In this document: positions 19,946 to 29,284 of the stretch, one piece after another
Numbering within the stretch: the first letter of the stretch is position 1
Layout of the letters: each line of letters opens with the position of its first letter
Source of the DNA: Setomelanomma holmii
Taxonomy: Eukaryota > Ascomycota > Dothideomycetes > Pleosporales > Phaeosphaeriaceae
DNA length: 64,000 nucleotides
Assembly (NCBI GenBank): GCA_010015745.1
Contig: ML978279.1
Coordinates: forward strand, 1-64,000
Direction: 5' to 3'
Program-made: the position numbers and the translations under genes
Notes under the pieces: model-generated
The model's input: the letters and a program-made list of their open reading frames with translations, nothing else
Database searches by the model: none
Told to the model about the DNA's origin: nothing

Positions 19946-21090
19946 CACGAGTACGTCTCCTCTACTACAGCCGTCAATTCCGTGGGCTCGCTCACACAGA
20001 CAGTCTCGCAACGCGGCGTAATTTTCCTGCGTAACCAAGATGTCACACCTACGCAGATGAAGGACTTGATGCTCCGCATCACGGAGCTCTCTGGTTGCGT
20101 ATGTCCTTCACGTCGTTGTCTTGTGGTCATCAAAAGGTCAACTCGAAGAAGAGACTGACGATTGGCAGCCCGAGTCGTCTGGCTTACATGTTCACCCTTT
20201 AACGGAAGAGGGCTCTGAATTGGGCGACCAAATCTCGGTCATCAGCAGTGAGAAGCAGAAGAAAGGCGGCGGCCTGACACACCAGCTTTCTGATGTCAGT
20301 CGTTTCGCATCAGCTGGCTGGCATAGCGACATTACCTTTGAGTCTGTGCCATCCGACTATGCAATGTTGAAGATTCACACACTTCCTCCGACAGGCGGTG
20401 ACACGCTGTGGGCATCTGGGTACGAGATATACGATCGACTGTCTCCTGCCATGCAGACATTCCTCGAAGGTTTGACCGCTACACACGACGCGAAGTTCTT
20501 CCTGCAGGAGGCCGAGAGGCTTGGGAATCCGATCCGGAAGGGCATTCGTGGCAACTGGCTGAACTTTGGTGAAGCTCTGACTGCCACTCATCCTCTGATT
20601 CGCACGAATCGTAGGTCCAAGCCCATCCGCAACTTCAAAGTATCGCTCACATTCGATAGCTGTAACCGGTTGGAAGTCTGTCTATGTCAACAAAGGGTTC
20701 ACGAAGCGAATCAATGGTATCACCAAAGATGAGTCAGACCTGCTCCTGCCTTACCTCTTCAACCTTGTCACGCAAAATCATGATGCGCAGGTCAGGTTCA
20801 AGTGGCGACAGAATGATCTTGCGATCTGGGACAATCGAAGCACGTGGCACTGTGCCACCTATGACTACGACGAGGCCAGAGCTGGAGATCGGGTCTGTAG
20901 TCTAGGAGAAGCCCCATATCCTGATCTTGGAAGTAGTGGACGGCGAGCGGCATTGAGACTATGATCATTGTAATAGTGCGCTGGACGTAAAGGCTGCGAG
21001 AATGGTGATTGTATGTGGCAAATGCTCTACGCGAGTCGCATATGGGGTATCTTTGGCGTAACGTCGTAAATAATAATAAAATATTGCTGA

Positions 21091-22827
21091 TCACATAGCG
21101 GCAATGCATCCGGCTCCTACCACTGTCCAAAACGCTTCCTCTCTCTTTTCCTTCTCGCCTTTAGAGCCCCTTGAATCGTCCAGACCTCTGTCTTCCGGAT
21201 TCGCTTCCGTCTCAAACTCGAGGCGCACAAAGATAGGTATTTCGAGGAGGTCGTCGTCTTCGCCCAGCTCGTCAGCGTGATCTGCTTGACCAAAACCCGT
21301 GATAGGTCGCAAGAACCCAGGGATTACTTCGATGACTACACTGGTCCAGTTTCGACCACGGTCCCAGACTTTGCCTGCTTCTATTTGACCATCTGCTGCT
21401 GAGCCACGTGTTCCAGAGGGTACTGACGAGGAGAGCGCATCGTCCCATACATCAGTGTTGGCGCCAACCTCGAACTGTGGGCACAGAATAGTCACCCGCG
21501 TTTGCACCTTGCCAGGAACCGTGCTAGGAGTAGCTAGCGTGACTCGAATCGTGTCGAAAAGTGGGTTGCTCAACTGCAGTAAGAAGTGTGTTGGTATGCC
21601 TGACCTTAAGTTGTGGTAGCTGAAGGGTGCAGCTGCGGTCGCCCCAAGTGTCGGCGGCACAGACGGTGTCATGGCGCTAGGTAGTGCGCGAAGGCTAAGA
21701 CGGGGTATGTGCGTCAAGGCCAGGACCTTGATTTTGTAGCGGGTTGATGTTATTTTTGACTCTGGCTTGGACAGGATGTGCCGGCACGATCGGCAACGTT
21801 TGGAGCGTTTCGTGCAGAGCAAAGTGGCAATGGGGCGTAGCTCATTGTCAAAGCGGACGTGAGGATCAGGCTGAGCCAGCTTCTGGGTCCGTGAGAGCGT
21901 GTTATTCCACCCATCTCGTTTGATACGCTCAATGGCTGCGTTGTCCGAAGCCATGTCATGGACGACCAGACCTTCCAATTCGGAAGCAGCCTCACGCATG
22001 GGGGTCGGCTTCCCGCGCTTCTGCTTCTTTGCACCTGTCGATGAGTACAGGTTCATGATACGAGAATATGCCGATGGGGAGGAGAAGTTGAGATCATGCG
22101 CTGAGAAGGGGTTGACGGGTGTCTGGGCTTCGATCTGACCCTTGTAGAAAGCGCCAAGGTTGGAAAAGACATGGTCGCGGCTTGCTGTAGACTTGTCGCT
22201 CTCTCGGTCTGCGGTTGGGGAGTCGTCTGAGGGCGACAGGAGATGCCGCGAGTCGCGCTGCCTAGCCTCGAGGTCTTTTCTTTGCTCACGGTCTTTGTCT
22301 CGCTCCTTTGCGGTTGGCATTGCCCTTCCGCCATTTCCCACCCGCGCCAGCTGCCCGTACACGCCCGTATGCTTTTCGAACTCGATACCTGTCTCGACGG
22401 TGCTCCAGTGGCAGTACGGGCACGCCAAGATATAGGGACCACCAGTTGCTGAGGGCGCGTCGGGCTTTTCGATCGAGTTGACCGTCAGCGGCGAGATGCA
22501 CACCGGACAATTGAAGCAGTTCCGTGTGCATCGGTTGCCATCGCTCTTTACGACAGAGCTCGGTACCTCGAACAGGCAGCTTGGACAATACCAATTCAGC
22601 GTCTCCTCGATAACGCAGCGTGGACAGCGTATCTGCAGGCAGTCTTCGCAGTACAAGAGGTGCTCGATCGGGTAGAGAGAGTAGTTGGAACGGGGGTTGC
22701 GCGGGTCAAAGGTGCCGTCTTCTTCGTCTGCACCGGCGACCATTTGCGAAGCGCGTTTCGCCGAGGTGCATGTGTTGTTGTCGTAGCAGTTGCAGGCGTA
22801 GTATGTGTACGGAAAAGACTGTGCCAT
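21091..22827 (-). CDS. DCTN4: Dynactin subunit 4 (p62)
   Basis: A single-exon gene of 578 residues starting MAQSFPYTYYACNCYDNN; an in-frame ATG 60 nt upstream is less like the family. The first 150 residues carry many Cys pairs (CNCYDNNTC, CEDCLQIRCPRC, WYCPSCLFEVPS, CFNCPVCISPL, CPYCHWSTVE), the zinc-binding signature of dynactin p62. A further pair, CTKRSKRCRSCRHIL, lies near residue 360. The middle part is charged and low in complexity. The C-terminal third is beta-rich (RVTILCPQFEVG, FVRLEFETEA) and ends with a small hydrophobic segment (AFWTVVGAGCIAAM). p62 sits in the pointed-end complex of dynactin, which links dynein to cargo; its Neurospora counterpart is the ropy gene ro-2. It shares a 255-bp upstream region with the divergent NDUFAF5-like gene. 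Confidence 0.92.
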   Translation of the reverse strand: MAQSFPYTYYACNCYDNNTCTSAKRASQMVAGADEEDGTFDPRNPRSNYSLYPIEHLLYCEDCLQIRCPRCVIEETLNWYCPSCLFEVPSSVVKSDGNRCTRNCFNCPVCISPLTVNSIEKPDAPSATGGPYILACPYCHWSTVETGIEFEKHTGVYGQLARVGNGGRAMPTAKERDKDREQRKDLEARQRDSRHLLSPSDDSPTADRESDKSTASRDHVFSNLGAFYKGQIEAQTPVNPFSAHDLNFSSPSAYSRIMNLYSSTGAKKQKRGKPTPMREAASELEGLVVHDMASDNAAIERIKRDGWNNTLSRTQKLAQPDPHVRFDNELRPIATLLCTKRSKRCRSCRHILSKPESKITSTRYKIKVLALTHIPRLSLRALPSAMTPSVPPTLGATAAAPFSYHNLRSGIPTHFLLQLSNPLFDTIRVTLATPSTVPGKVQTRVTILCPQFEVGANTDVWDDALSSSVPSGTRGSAADGQIEAGKVWDRGRNWTSVVIEVIPGFLRPITGFGQADHADELGEDDDLLEIPIFVRLEFETEANPEDRGLDDSRGSKGEKEKREEAFWTVVGAGCIAAM

Positions 22828-23082
22828 GGTCGCGAAGCATGTAGTCGACAGATGCGGGGGGTTCCTTCCTCCTCTTATCCTCCTCAAGTCAAAGTAGTGC
22901 TTGAACGGCAGGCTTGGGGTTGCGGTGAACTTTCAGGGTGCACATGAAGCTCGGTCCCATGCGGGACATGCAGGGTCCAAAAGTATGTACGTCCTGACAT
23001 CACCAGTTGAGCCTCCTTACTCGACCGAGGGTTGCTCTTTCCCTGCTAATGTACACTTTGTAGCACAAATCCACACTTCACA
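22828..23082. promoter_or_regulatory. Short divergent promoter, DCTN4 / NDUFAF5-like
   Basis: Only 255 bp separate the two start codons, so the genes must share promoter sequence. No specific element was recognised. Confidence 0.5.
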
Positions 23083-24200
23083 ATGATGAATACTCTCTCC
23101 ATGCGCGCCTTCATCCCGCCATTGACGCGACGATGCCTTCGTCTGCAGGCAACCCGCCGTTACGCTGTGCAAGCCCCAGGAGCTCCCACACTCGAGATCT
23201 TCAGCAACCAGCACAAGTGGCAGCAGAAGGAACGAGCAGCATCCACCAAAGACTTGAGCAGAAGCGTTGATTATCTGCGGGACGAAGTTGCATCGCGACT
23301 GTGTGAACGCGTTCTTGTAGGTTTACGACAAGGCATAAAAGCACTTTCCACTAAAGCCTGCAGGACATCAACCGCCACTTTGCCCAGGTGCTCGACCTCG
23401 GTGCAAATGCCTGCAACATAGCTCGCGCTCTTACTCTGCCATCCGAAGACTCCCCAGATAGCGGCCCACGATCAAAGCGAATCGGTACTGTCACCTCTGC
23501 CGAGTCGTCAGAGACGCTCTTGTATCGTGACGCCGACCTACCCTTCAACACAGAGATGGACATCGTCCGCGACGTCCTGCCCACCTCGGAGCTACTCCCT
23601 TATGATGCGAACACATTCGATGCTGTGCTCAGCAGCTTGAGCCTGCACTGGATCAACGACCTGCCCTCGGTTCTGGCTCAAGTGAACAACGTGCTGAAGC
23701 CAGACAGTCCCTTTATTGGCGTCATGATGGGCGGAGACAGTCTGTACGAGCTGCGTACATCACTGCAACTCGCAGAGCAAGATAGACGTGGCGGTGTTTC
23801 GACGCATACCTCACCGCTTGCTGATGTACGCGACATTGGTGGACTTCTACAGAAGGCGGGTTTCAACCTCCTGACCGTGGACGTGGATGACATCGTTGTC
23901 GACTATCCAGACTGCTTCTCTCTGATGAAGGACCTACAAGCCATGGGCGAATCCAATGCCGTCCTCGGACGTGAGAAGGGCGCAATACAGCGAGATGTGT
24001 TGCTTGCCGCAGAGGGCATATATCGAGAGCTGCACGGAAACGAAGACGGCTCCTTGCCGGCTACCTTCAGACTTGTATACATGATCGGGTGGAAGCCTGC
24101 CCCGACCCAGCCCAGGCCTCTCGAAAGAGGCACCGGCATGTTCAGCATCAAGGATTACCTGGAGAAGAACGACAAGAATGCCCAGGGCAAGAAGGATTAG
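23083..24200 (+). CDS. NDUFAF5: NDUFAF5-like mitochondrial methyltransferase/hydroxylase
   Basis: Exon 1 is 23083-23316, the intron is 23317-23363 (GTAGGT..CAG) and exon 2 is 23364-24200, giving 356 residues. The N-terminus is a mitochondrial presequence (MRAFIPPLTRRCLRLQATRR). The family motif IFSNQHKWQQKERAA follows, then DYLRDEVASRLCERVL, the SAM-binding loop VLDLGANACNIARAL, PTSELLPYDANTFDAVLSSL, LSLHWINDLPSVLAQVNNVL and PFIGVMMGGDSLYELRTSLQ. In humans the protein hydroxylates an arginine of NDUFS7 during early complex I assembly. The sequence match to the family is close throughout. The glycine-rich loop is the degenerate form usual in fungal members. A second ATG at 23086 could also serve as start. 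Confidence 0.92.
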
Positions 24201-24865
24201 GTCATTGCGATGAAGCTACCTTCTGCCCGAACTAGTTGCTTTGTTTCCTGTCGTGCAAATCTCATCTGCACAGATAACGCGAAGCCGAGAGCATGCTTGC
24301 CCGCGTCGCATCATGGCAGTATGATTTGGATTTCGACGACAAGCACACCACCTGAAGTCTGCATCCTTCGTGCGCCTACCAGCGCTACAAGTCAGCAATT
24401 GCCGCGAAAGGAAAATTAGCCATCCGAATCCTGTATCGTACTTCGCTCGGTGCACGGCATTGGCCAATCGCGCACTTCAGTCATGGACCAGATCGACTAT
24501 ACAAGCTAAAGCGCTTCACCATGGGCCGGGGGCCTTGGACAGTTGGTTTGCCAGCTCTCGGCGAACCATAGCCGCCCGCATCGCGAAGTAATGCTTGCTC
24601 GCTTAGATTCGAGCCGATACTGTATTTTGAACGGCGGAATACTGCCTTCGCCTTGAAGATAGGAGGATTAGCCCACGTCCCGAGGGGGTCAAGGGGAAGC
24701 TAGTAAGCGACTTCAAGTCTGACTCTTATCGGACTCCATGAAGAAGGGTCTTCAGGTGAAACGTCCCGATGACAAAGGGTATGAGCAAAGTGTCTTGATC
24801 GATATGATGGATGTCGTAGAGCGAAATGGCGGAAGCGTTCGTTGAATGTGTCCAGTCTAGCCTCT
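24201..24865. other. Intergenic, no gene seen
   Basis: About 0.66 kb between the NDUFAF5-like gene and the small membrane protein gene, which converge. No long frame, RNA gene or repeat could be supported. Confidence 0.4.
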
Positions 24866-25162
24866 TCAAGCTGATTCAATCCTCGTTGCGACCCTTCCAT
24901 CCAGTTCTCTCGCCTTTTCACGTTCTCTCCTTACAACCTCATCGTTCCATCCTTTGAGCTCAACAAACATGCCTACGTTGTCTCCTGGTAATTCCGTCTT
25001 GCCGTCCTTCAGCCAGTTTCCCATGTTTGTTGGTTTCGACCGGGTTCGTCGCAGCCGCATGACGTTCACCATGATGGCGATGATGATTACGCCTATGCAG
25101 GCTAGGGGCACAGCCAATGCAATGCATCTGTCAAAAGCGGTCCACGGTGCGAGTGGGCCCAT
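24866..25162 (-). CDS. Small single-pass membrane protein of unknown function
   Basis: An uninterrupted 98-residue frame from an ATG at 25162. It starts MGPLAPWTAFDRC and has one strong hydrophobic segment (IALAVPLACIGVIIIAIMVN) followed by basic residues (RLRRTRSKPT). The remainder is a soluble, charged tail (NWLKDGKTELPGDNVGMFVE, EREKARELDG). This is a plausible type of tail-exposed membrane protein. I do not recognise a family, and the size means chance cannot be excluded. There is no close partner gene. Confidence 0.5.
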   Translation of the reverse strand: MGPLAPWTAFDRCIALAVPLACIGVIIIAIMVNVMRLRRTRSKPTNMGNWLKDGKTELPGDNVGMFVELKGWNDEVVRREREKARELDGRVATRIESA

Positions 25163-25788
25163 ATAGTCGAGCGATCGTTATTGGATAGTGTATGGTATGT
25201 GTTGCTTCTGGGGTAAAGTCTCAACGTTGACAGATTGCTTCATACATGATAGTTGAGACCGTCGAGGAAGTATGTCTTGTGATGTTCAGAATAAGCATTC
25301 GAGCGGCCATTCGCAAATGATGCTGTGTCTTCTCTCGCGGTCGCACATTGGGTCGTCCTAAGCGCCCATCGCGGCGCAGCAAGCCACAACGTACATGAGA
25401 CACAGGCGTTGCGTTTCAAGTTCGACAGACAATGTTGCTGTAAGCCGATTATCGTTGCTATGTAGCGTTAAAAAGGCTTTTTGTAAATTATTGGGGCTCG
25501 ACATTTCCCATCGGGTTGAAATAAGCTCGCGCACACTCGGGTAGCCCTTTGACAGGTGCTTAGCTCGGGCATTTCAATTTCCCATGCAGAAGCCAAAGTC
25601 AGTAAGCACTTGTTCACGTTGAATTCCTAGTGCAGAGCATGAAAGTAATGGCATTAAAATCCTAGGGTATTGAACCGCCTCGCTCAGCTTGCCTTGACTC
25701 CGACCGTCCCGACATCAGCGATCTGCTTTGAAACGTGTTCTCTTTGTACCGAGCCTGATGTCCAGCTGAACGGTACTGCACCGAACGT
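25163..25788. other. Intergenic, no gene seen
   Basis: A 0.63-kb gap between two minus-strand genes. It contains the promoter of the small membrane protein and the 3' flank of the LURP-one-like gene. Confidence 0.4.
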
Positions 25789-26488
25789 TTACTTCCCCTC
25801 GTTGTTCTTCTCGTCCAGGCAGATGCACAATGCTGCTATTAAAGCGAGATCAACGCCTGGAGCAACCTGCACACCATAGGTCTGCTGGCCAAAGAAGATG
25901 TCCTTGCCGCTGAGAATCTTGCGATCGATACGAGCGACTACCAGACCTGTAACTCGCGTTAGTGCTAAGCTTTTCGACACGCTCGGAAGATTATGCTTAC
26001 CACCCTGCGCCTCATCAACAATATCAGCGCTCGTATCAAACCAATTGCCCTTCATCGTGAGCACTTCCTGCTTGCCGCTCTGGCTCGTGAACGTCGCTTT
26101 CGCCTTACTTCCCAGCACTACGACTCTCGTCAGCACCCAGAATCTCACCATACACCACCACGATCAGCTTACACGCAAGACTGCTCTTAACCTCAACCAA
26201 TTTCTCCTTATTCGGACTCTCCACCACATAAGTCGCATGAATATGCAAATGCTCCTTCACAATACTGAACAAGTGGTTGCCCTGCATGTCGCTGACCTTC
26301 TTGCGGCCAGAGATGGACAATACTTTACCCTCAACCTGCAGGATCGGCGTGCCATTGGCGAGTTTAATGCTGAAACTGTCGCCGGAGAGGGAGAGGACTT
26401 TTTCTTTGAGGACAAGGGTTTCGGGCTGTTTGGCGATAAATTGGGGGAAGACGGCGATGGGTTGGAGGACGCCTTGGAGACCGGCCAT
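25789..26488 (-). CDS. LURP-one-related / tubby C-terminal-like protein
   Basis: Exon 1 is 26173-26488, intron 26118-26172 (GTAAGC..TAG); exon 2 is 26001-26117, intron 25947-26000 (GTAAGC..CAG); exon 3 is 25789-25946. The product has 196 residues. The start MAGLQGVLQPIAVFPQFIAK is preferred over an ATG seven codons upstream because families start here. Conserved stretches are ETLVLKEKVLSLSGDSFSIK, PILQVEGKVLSISGRKKVSD, GNHLFSIVKEHLHIHATYVV, LGSKAKATFTSQSG, TMKGNWFDTSADIVDEAQGG and GVQVAPGVDLALIAALCICL. This is the LOR/DUF567 beta-barrel with a central helix, structurally related to tubby and scramblases. The C-terminal hydrophobic helix and the following acidic CLDEKNNE are typical. The cellular role in fungi is not established. 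Confidence 0.88.
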
Positions 26489-27541
26489 GGTTGCAGTGTG
26501 GATGTTCAAGCTGGTGTTAAAAAGTAATAGTGGGTTGGGGGACGAGAGGTGGGGTGATATTGTTAAGTCAGGCTGAAGCTGAATGTCGTATCTGTACCTC
26601 AGGCGCGGCTTCTGTCTGACCTACCAAGCCTTTATACTTAATCGTAAGCATCGATCATGTGGCTGAGTCCGCCAACCTCGGGCCTTTATGTGCTGCAGGG
26701 TGACTGCTTTTGCATATCTGTTGGCGTTGTAAAGAAGACAGAATGTGATTGGTCACGTTTTAGCATAGTGGGAACGATCGTTGTCAAAAGAAGAGGAACA
26801 AGCATCGCTCATTTGTTGTTGTTTGGCACCATAACAACCAGAGTACTCAGCCTTGTCCCATTGAATGGGCGCCAACAGCAAAATGCGTGCCTGATGACGT
26901 AGAGCTTGGAACCTTGTCGGATGTCAACTGTCGTTTAGTATTGACAATCCTCTTAGCCCGTAGCACAGCCACAGCTTCTACAGAATTAGCTGCGATGCAG
27001 CGCAACTTCGCAGGCCTCACTGCATGGGAATCATTGACAAAGTAACCTTTGGCCATGAACAGATTGGCAGATTGAATACTAAGTTTGCCACACGAGTTGA
27101 TCGTGCCTTAGATACACCGCGCGCACCTACTACATAACAAGCATGGCTAACATATGCACAAGATTGCGCATCCAGATTGTAGGAGCGAGCTATCTATAAA
27201 GAACACCCAAGCGCGGCTCACGAAGCCGCCAAAAGCGCCTACGCGGCTAGCTTGAGTGGATGTGCCTATAAGATAGTATGCAGGACAGTATAATTACAGC
27301 AGGCCTTACATCAACGACAGCCAACAAGACATTAGGGCGGGCCGATGACTGCGGCCCATGAAGGACAGTATGTGGTGAGCGATGCTATGCCGATGGCCTC
27401 CAGGGGTATACAAGTCAGAGGCTTCGACAGATGCTGTGGAAACAGAACGATGCAAGGAGGTCTGGAGACACGTGCATGCGTGTTATGAGACGGACAAAGT
27501 TACATAAGCGACAGTAAGAAGCGAAGGCGTAGGAAAATTCG
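26489..27541. other. Intergenic, 1.05 kb, no gene seen
   Basis: The region lies upstream of the LURP-one-like gene and downstream of the Ser/Ala-rich membrane protein gene. Its frames are short on both strands, and I saw no tRNA-like T-loop or repeat. Confidence 0.4.
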
Positions 27542-29284
27542 TTAAACGTTCTCTGTGAACTTGGAACTCCGGGAACCATCGGCAGATTGGAGGCTTCGGC
27601 CAAGGGAGCTACGAGGAATGTCCGGATTCGGTGACTGAGGCGGGCTCAGATGTGTGCGAGATTTGGTGAATGCAGTGGGGTCTGCAAAAGGGTTTAAGTC
27701 GTCGTCTGGGTGCCGGATGACTGGAGTCCGAGCAGGACTCGGTCGAATGTTCATCATGCCGGTGCCTGCAGCGGCGGAACCACCACCAATCTCTTTGTCA
27801 AGCTCCTTTGCAAACCCTGGACCACCATAGGTGCCCTGATCATCTTGGTAGAAAGATGATCCAGACATAGTACCTCCACGTGAGAATTGTTCCGAGGTCA
27901 TGCCTTCACTGAACGCGGAAGGCAGCTTGCGTCCAGAGACTCGTTGGAAGCTTCGTTCACCGCCGCTGGCACTGGTCTCCGCTGTCGATCTTGACAAACC
28001 AGAGAAGCGATTCAAAAATGCAGATGGTATTCGGTTGCTCCGTGAAGTGTCTTGAATCATCGGTTGGGTGCGTTCGGCGGTTTCATCTCCAGTGAGCTGG
28101 AGTGCCCCACGACGTTTCCGCTTGTGCCGCCGTAGTAGCAGTAAGATGATAGCCAGAATCAGTGCAGCACCAGCCAGACTGCCCACTACACTTCCAACAA
28201 CCTGCGGAGTTTCGAGAGGCGTACTATTCCCGCTCGTGCCTGTACCAGCAGCTGAAGTAGCCTGGCCTGGGGCAGGAGCTGTGTTCGCTGCCCCACCTCC
28301 ACCCGCACCCGCGCCACCGGCAAGTGTGGTTCCGGAGCCCGGAGATGCTGTTGCGCTTCCGAGTCGAGACGATGCTGTTTCGTCGGAGCTCAGAGTTGAT
28401 GAGCGGCCCGAAGGATCCACGGAGAAGGACTGCGAGCCCGACAACGAAATAGAAGCGCTGTTTAAAGAGGCGATCGATGCGGATGACAGAAAAGGTGTGC
28501 TGACAATGGTAGAATTGGAGGCCGGTAACGGGGCTGCTGTAGATAGGGACGCAGGTGCTACGCTGCTCCCTAGTACACTGGTAGGTGCAGGTGAAGGTGT
28601 AACATGGCCTGTGCTGACTGCAGCCGCCAAGGCAGATGCGCCGGACCCAAATGGATAGGACGGCACGACTAGATCACTCGGGAACGCTGGTACAGATGGA
28701 ACGGAAGGGAGCGCGGCTGTCGGAAATGGAGGGACTGAAGGCACCTGGGGTAAGGATGGCGCAGCTGGTACTGATGCAGATGGCACTGCTACTACCGAGG
28801 GAGCCACTGCATTGACGACGGCTGACACCACTGGAGCAGCTACGGAATCCACGATGTTTACGATTGGTGATGCAACGGGCGCGGCAACCGACTGAACTGC
28901 TGAGACCACCGGCGCGACGACTCCTTCGAGTGTGTCGACAATGGCTGCTGGTGTTGATGCATCCGCATCTGCAGTCTTGGTCTCTTGGCCCACCAGATTT
29001 CCACTGGTGTCCACGGTAGCGATGACCTCGACATTGACGGTCAGGACTCTCGTAGCGGCCTGTGCCTGCCGGCGGTGGTAAAAGCGATGGTCCTTTGTCA
29101 TGGCAACGCGCTTCTTTCTTCGCTCCTTTTGTGCCAATGACAGATCCTGCAGAGCGGCCCGGGGGTAGACTCCTTCGATATTCCTCTCTTCACTCGTTGC
29201 TATGCTTGCGTGACTGTCCTGTGTTTGGCGGTGCTGCTGTATGCTATATCTTGATCGTCGAGGCGGCGTTGCCGTGATGTCCAT
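27542..29284 (-). CDS. Ser/Ala/Pro-rich single-pass membrane protein
   Basis: A single-exon frame of 580 residues from MDITATPPRRSRYSIQQHRQ. Residues about 40-80 are basic (KERRKKRVAMTK, FYHRRQAQ). There follows a long region rich in Val, Ala, Ser and Pro with imperfect repeats (VVAPVVSAVQSVAAPV, DSVAAPVVSAVVNAVA, then PSVPSVPAFP), likely O-glycosylated if extracellular. One transmembrane helix lies near residues 363-388 (VVGSVVGSLAGAALILAIIL) with a basic stop-transfer (RRHKRKRR). The cytoplasmic tail is about 190 residues with Ser/Pro-rich sequence. The layout resembles fungal wall-stress or mucin-type sensors, but there is no cleavable signal peptide and no WSC domain, so the function is left open. 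Confidence 0.75.
   Translation of the reverse strand: MDITATPPRRSRYSIQQHRQTQDSHASIATSEERNIEGVYPRAALQDLSLAQKERRKKRVAMTKDHRFYHRRQAQAATRVLTVNVEVIATVDTSGNLVGQETKTADADASTPAAIVDTLEGVVAPVVSAVQSVAAPVASPIVNIVDSVAAPVVSAVVNAVAPSVVAVPSASVPAAPSLPQVPSVPPFPTAALPSVPSVPAFPSDLVVPSYPFGSGASALAAAVSTGHVTPSPAPTSVLGSSVAPASLSTAAPLPASNSTIVSTPFLSSASIASLNSASISLSGSQSFSVDPSGRSSTLSSDETASSRLGSATASPGSGTTLAGGAGAGGGGAANTAPAPGQATSAAGTGTSGNSTPLETPQVVGSVVGSLAGAALILAIILLLLRRHKRKRRGALQLTGDETAERTQPMIQDTSRSNRIPSAFLNRFSGLSRSTAETSASGGERSFQRVSGRKLPSAFSEGMTSEQFSRGGTMSGSSFYQDDQGTYGGPGFAKELDKEIGGGSAAAGTGMMNIRPSPARTPVIRHPDDDLNPFADPTAFTKSRTHLSPPQSPNPDIPRSSLGRSLQSADGSRSSKFTENV

Larger units (their letters stand above)
16550..20964 (+). pseudogene. 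TauD/JLP1-type 2-oxoglutarate sulfonate dioxygenase, split by hAT transposon
   Basis: The gene starts at 16550 (MPFVKRSHVDDAHDK) and reads QPSIIGGHASAR, TYSGTLDNFK and LTPITGTEFEGLQVTDMLK up to 16782. It resumes after the transposon at 19946. The intron at 19951-20003 leads to ISQRGVIFLRNQD. Further introns are 20099-20168 and 20611-20659. Later motifs are ESGLHVHPL-like SSGLHVHPLTEEGSELGDQI, RFASAGWHSDITFESVPSDY with the iron-binding His-x-Asp, LPPTGGDTLWASGYEIYDRL, VTGWKSVYVNKGFTKRINGI, AIWDNRSTWHCATYDYDEAR with the distal His and 2-oxoglutarate Arg, and a stop at 20962. Omitting the element and one target copy gives 1080 nt, 359 residues, with no other defect. Such enzymes oxidise taurine and other sulfonates, releasing sulfite. 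A polyadenylation-like AATAAA lies at 21075-21080. Confidence 0.92.
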
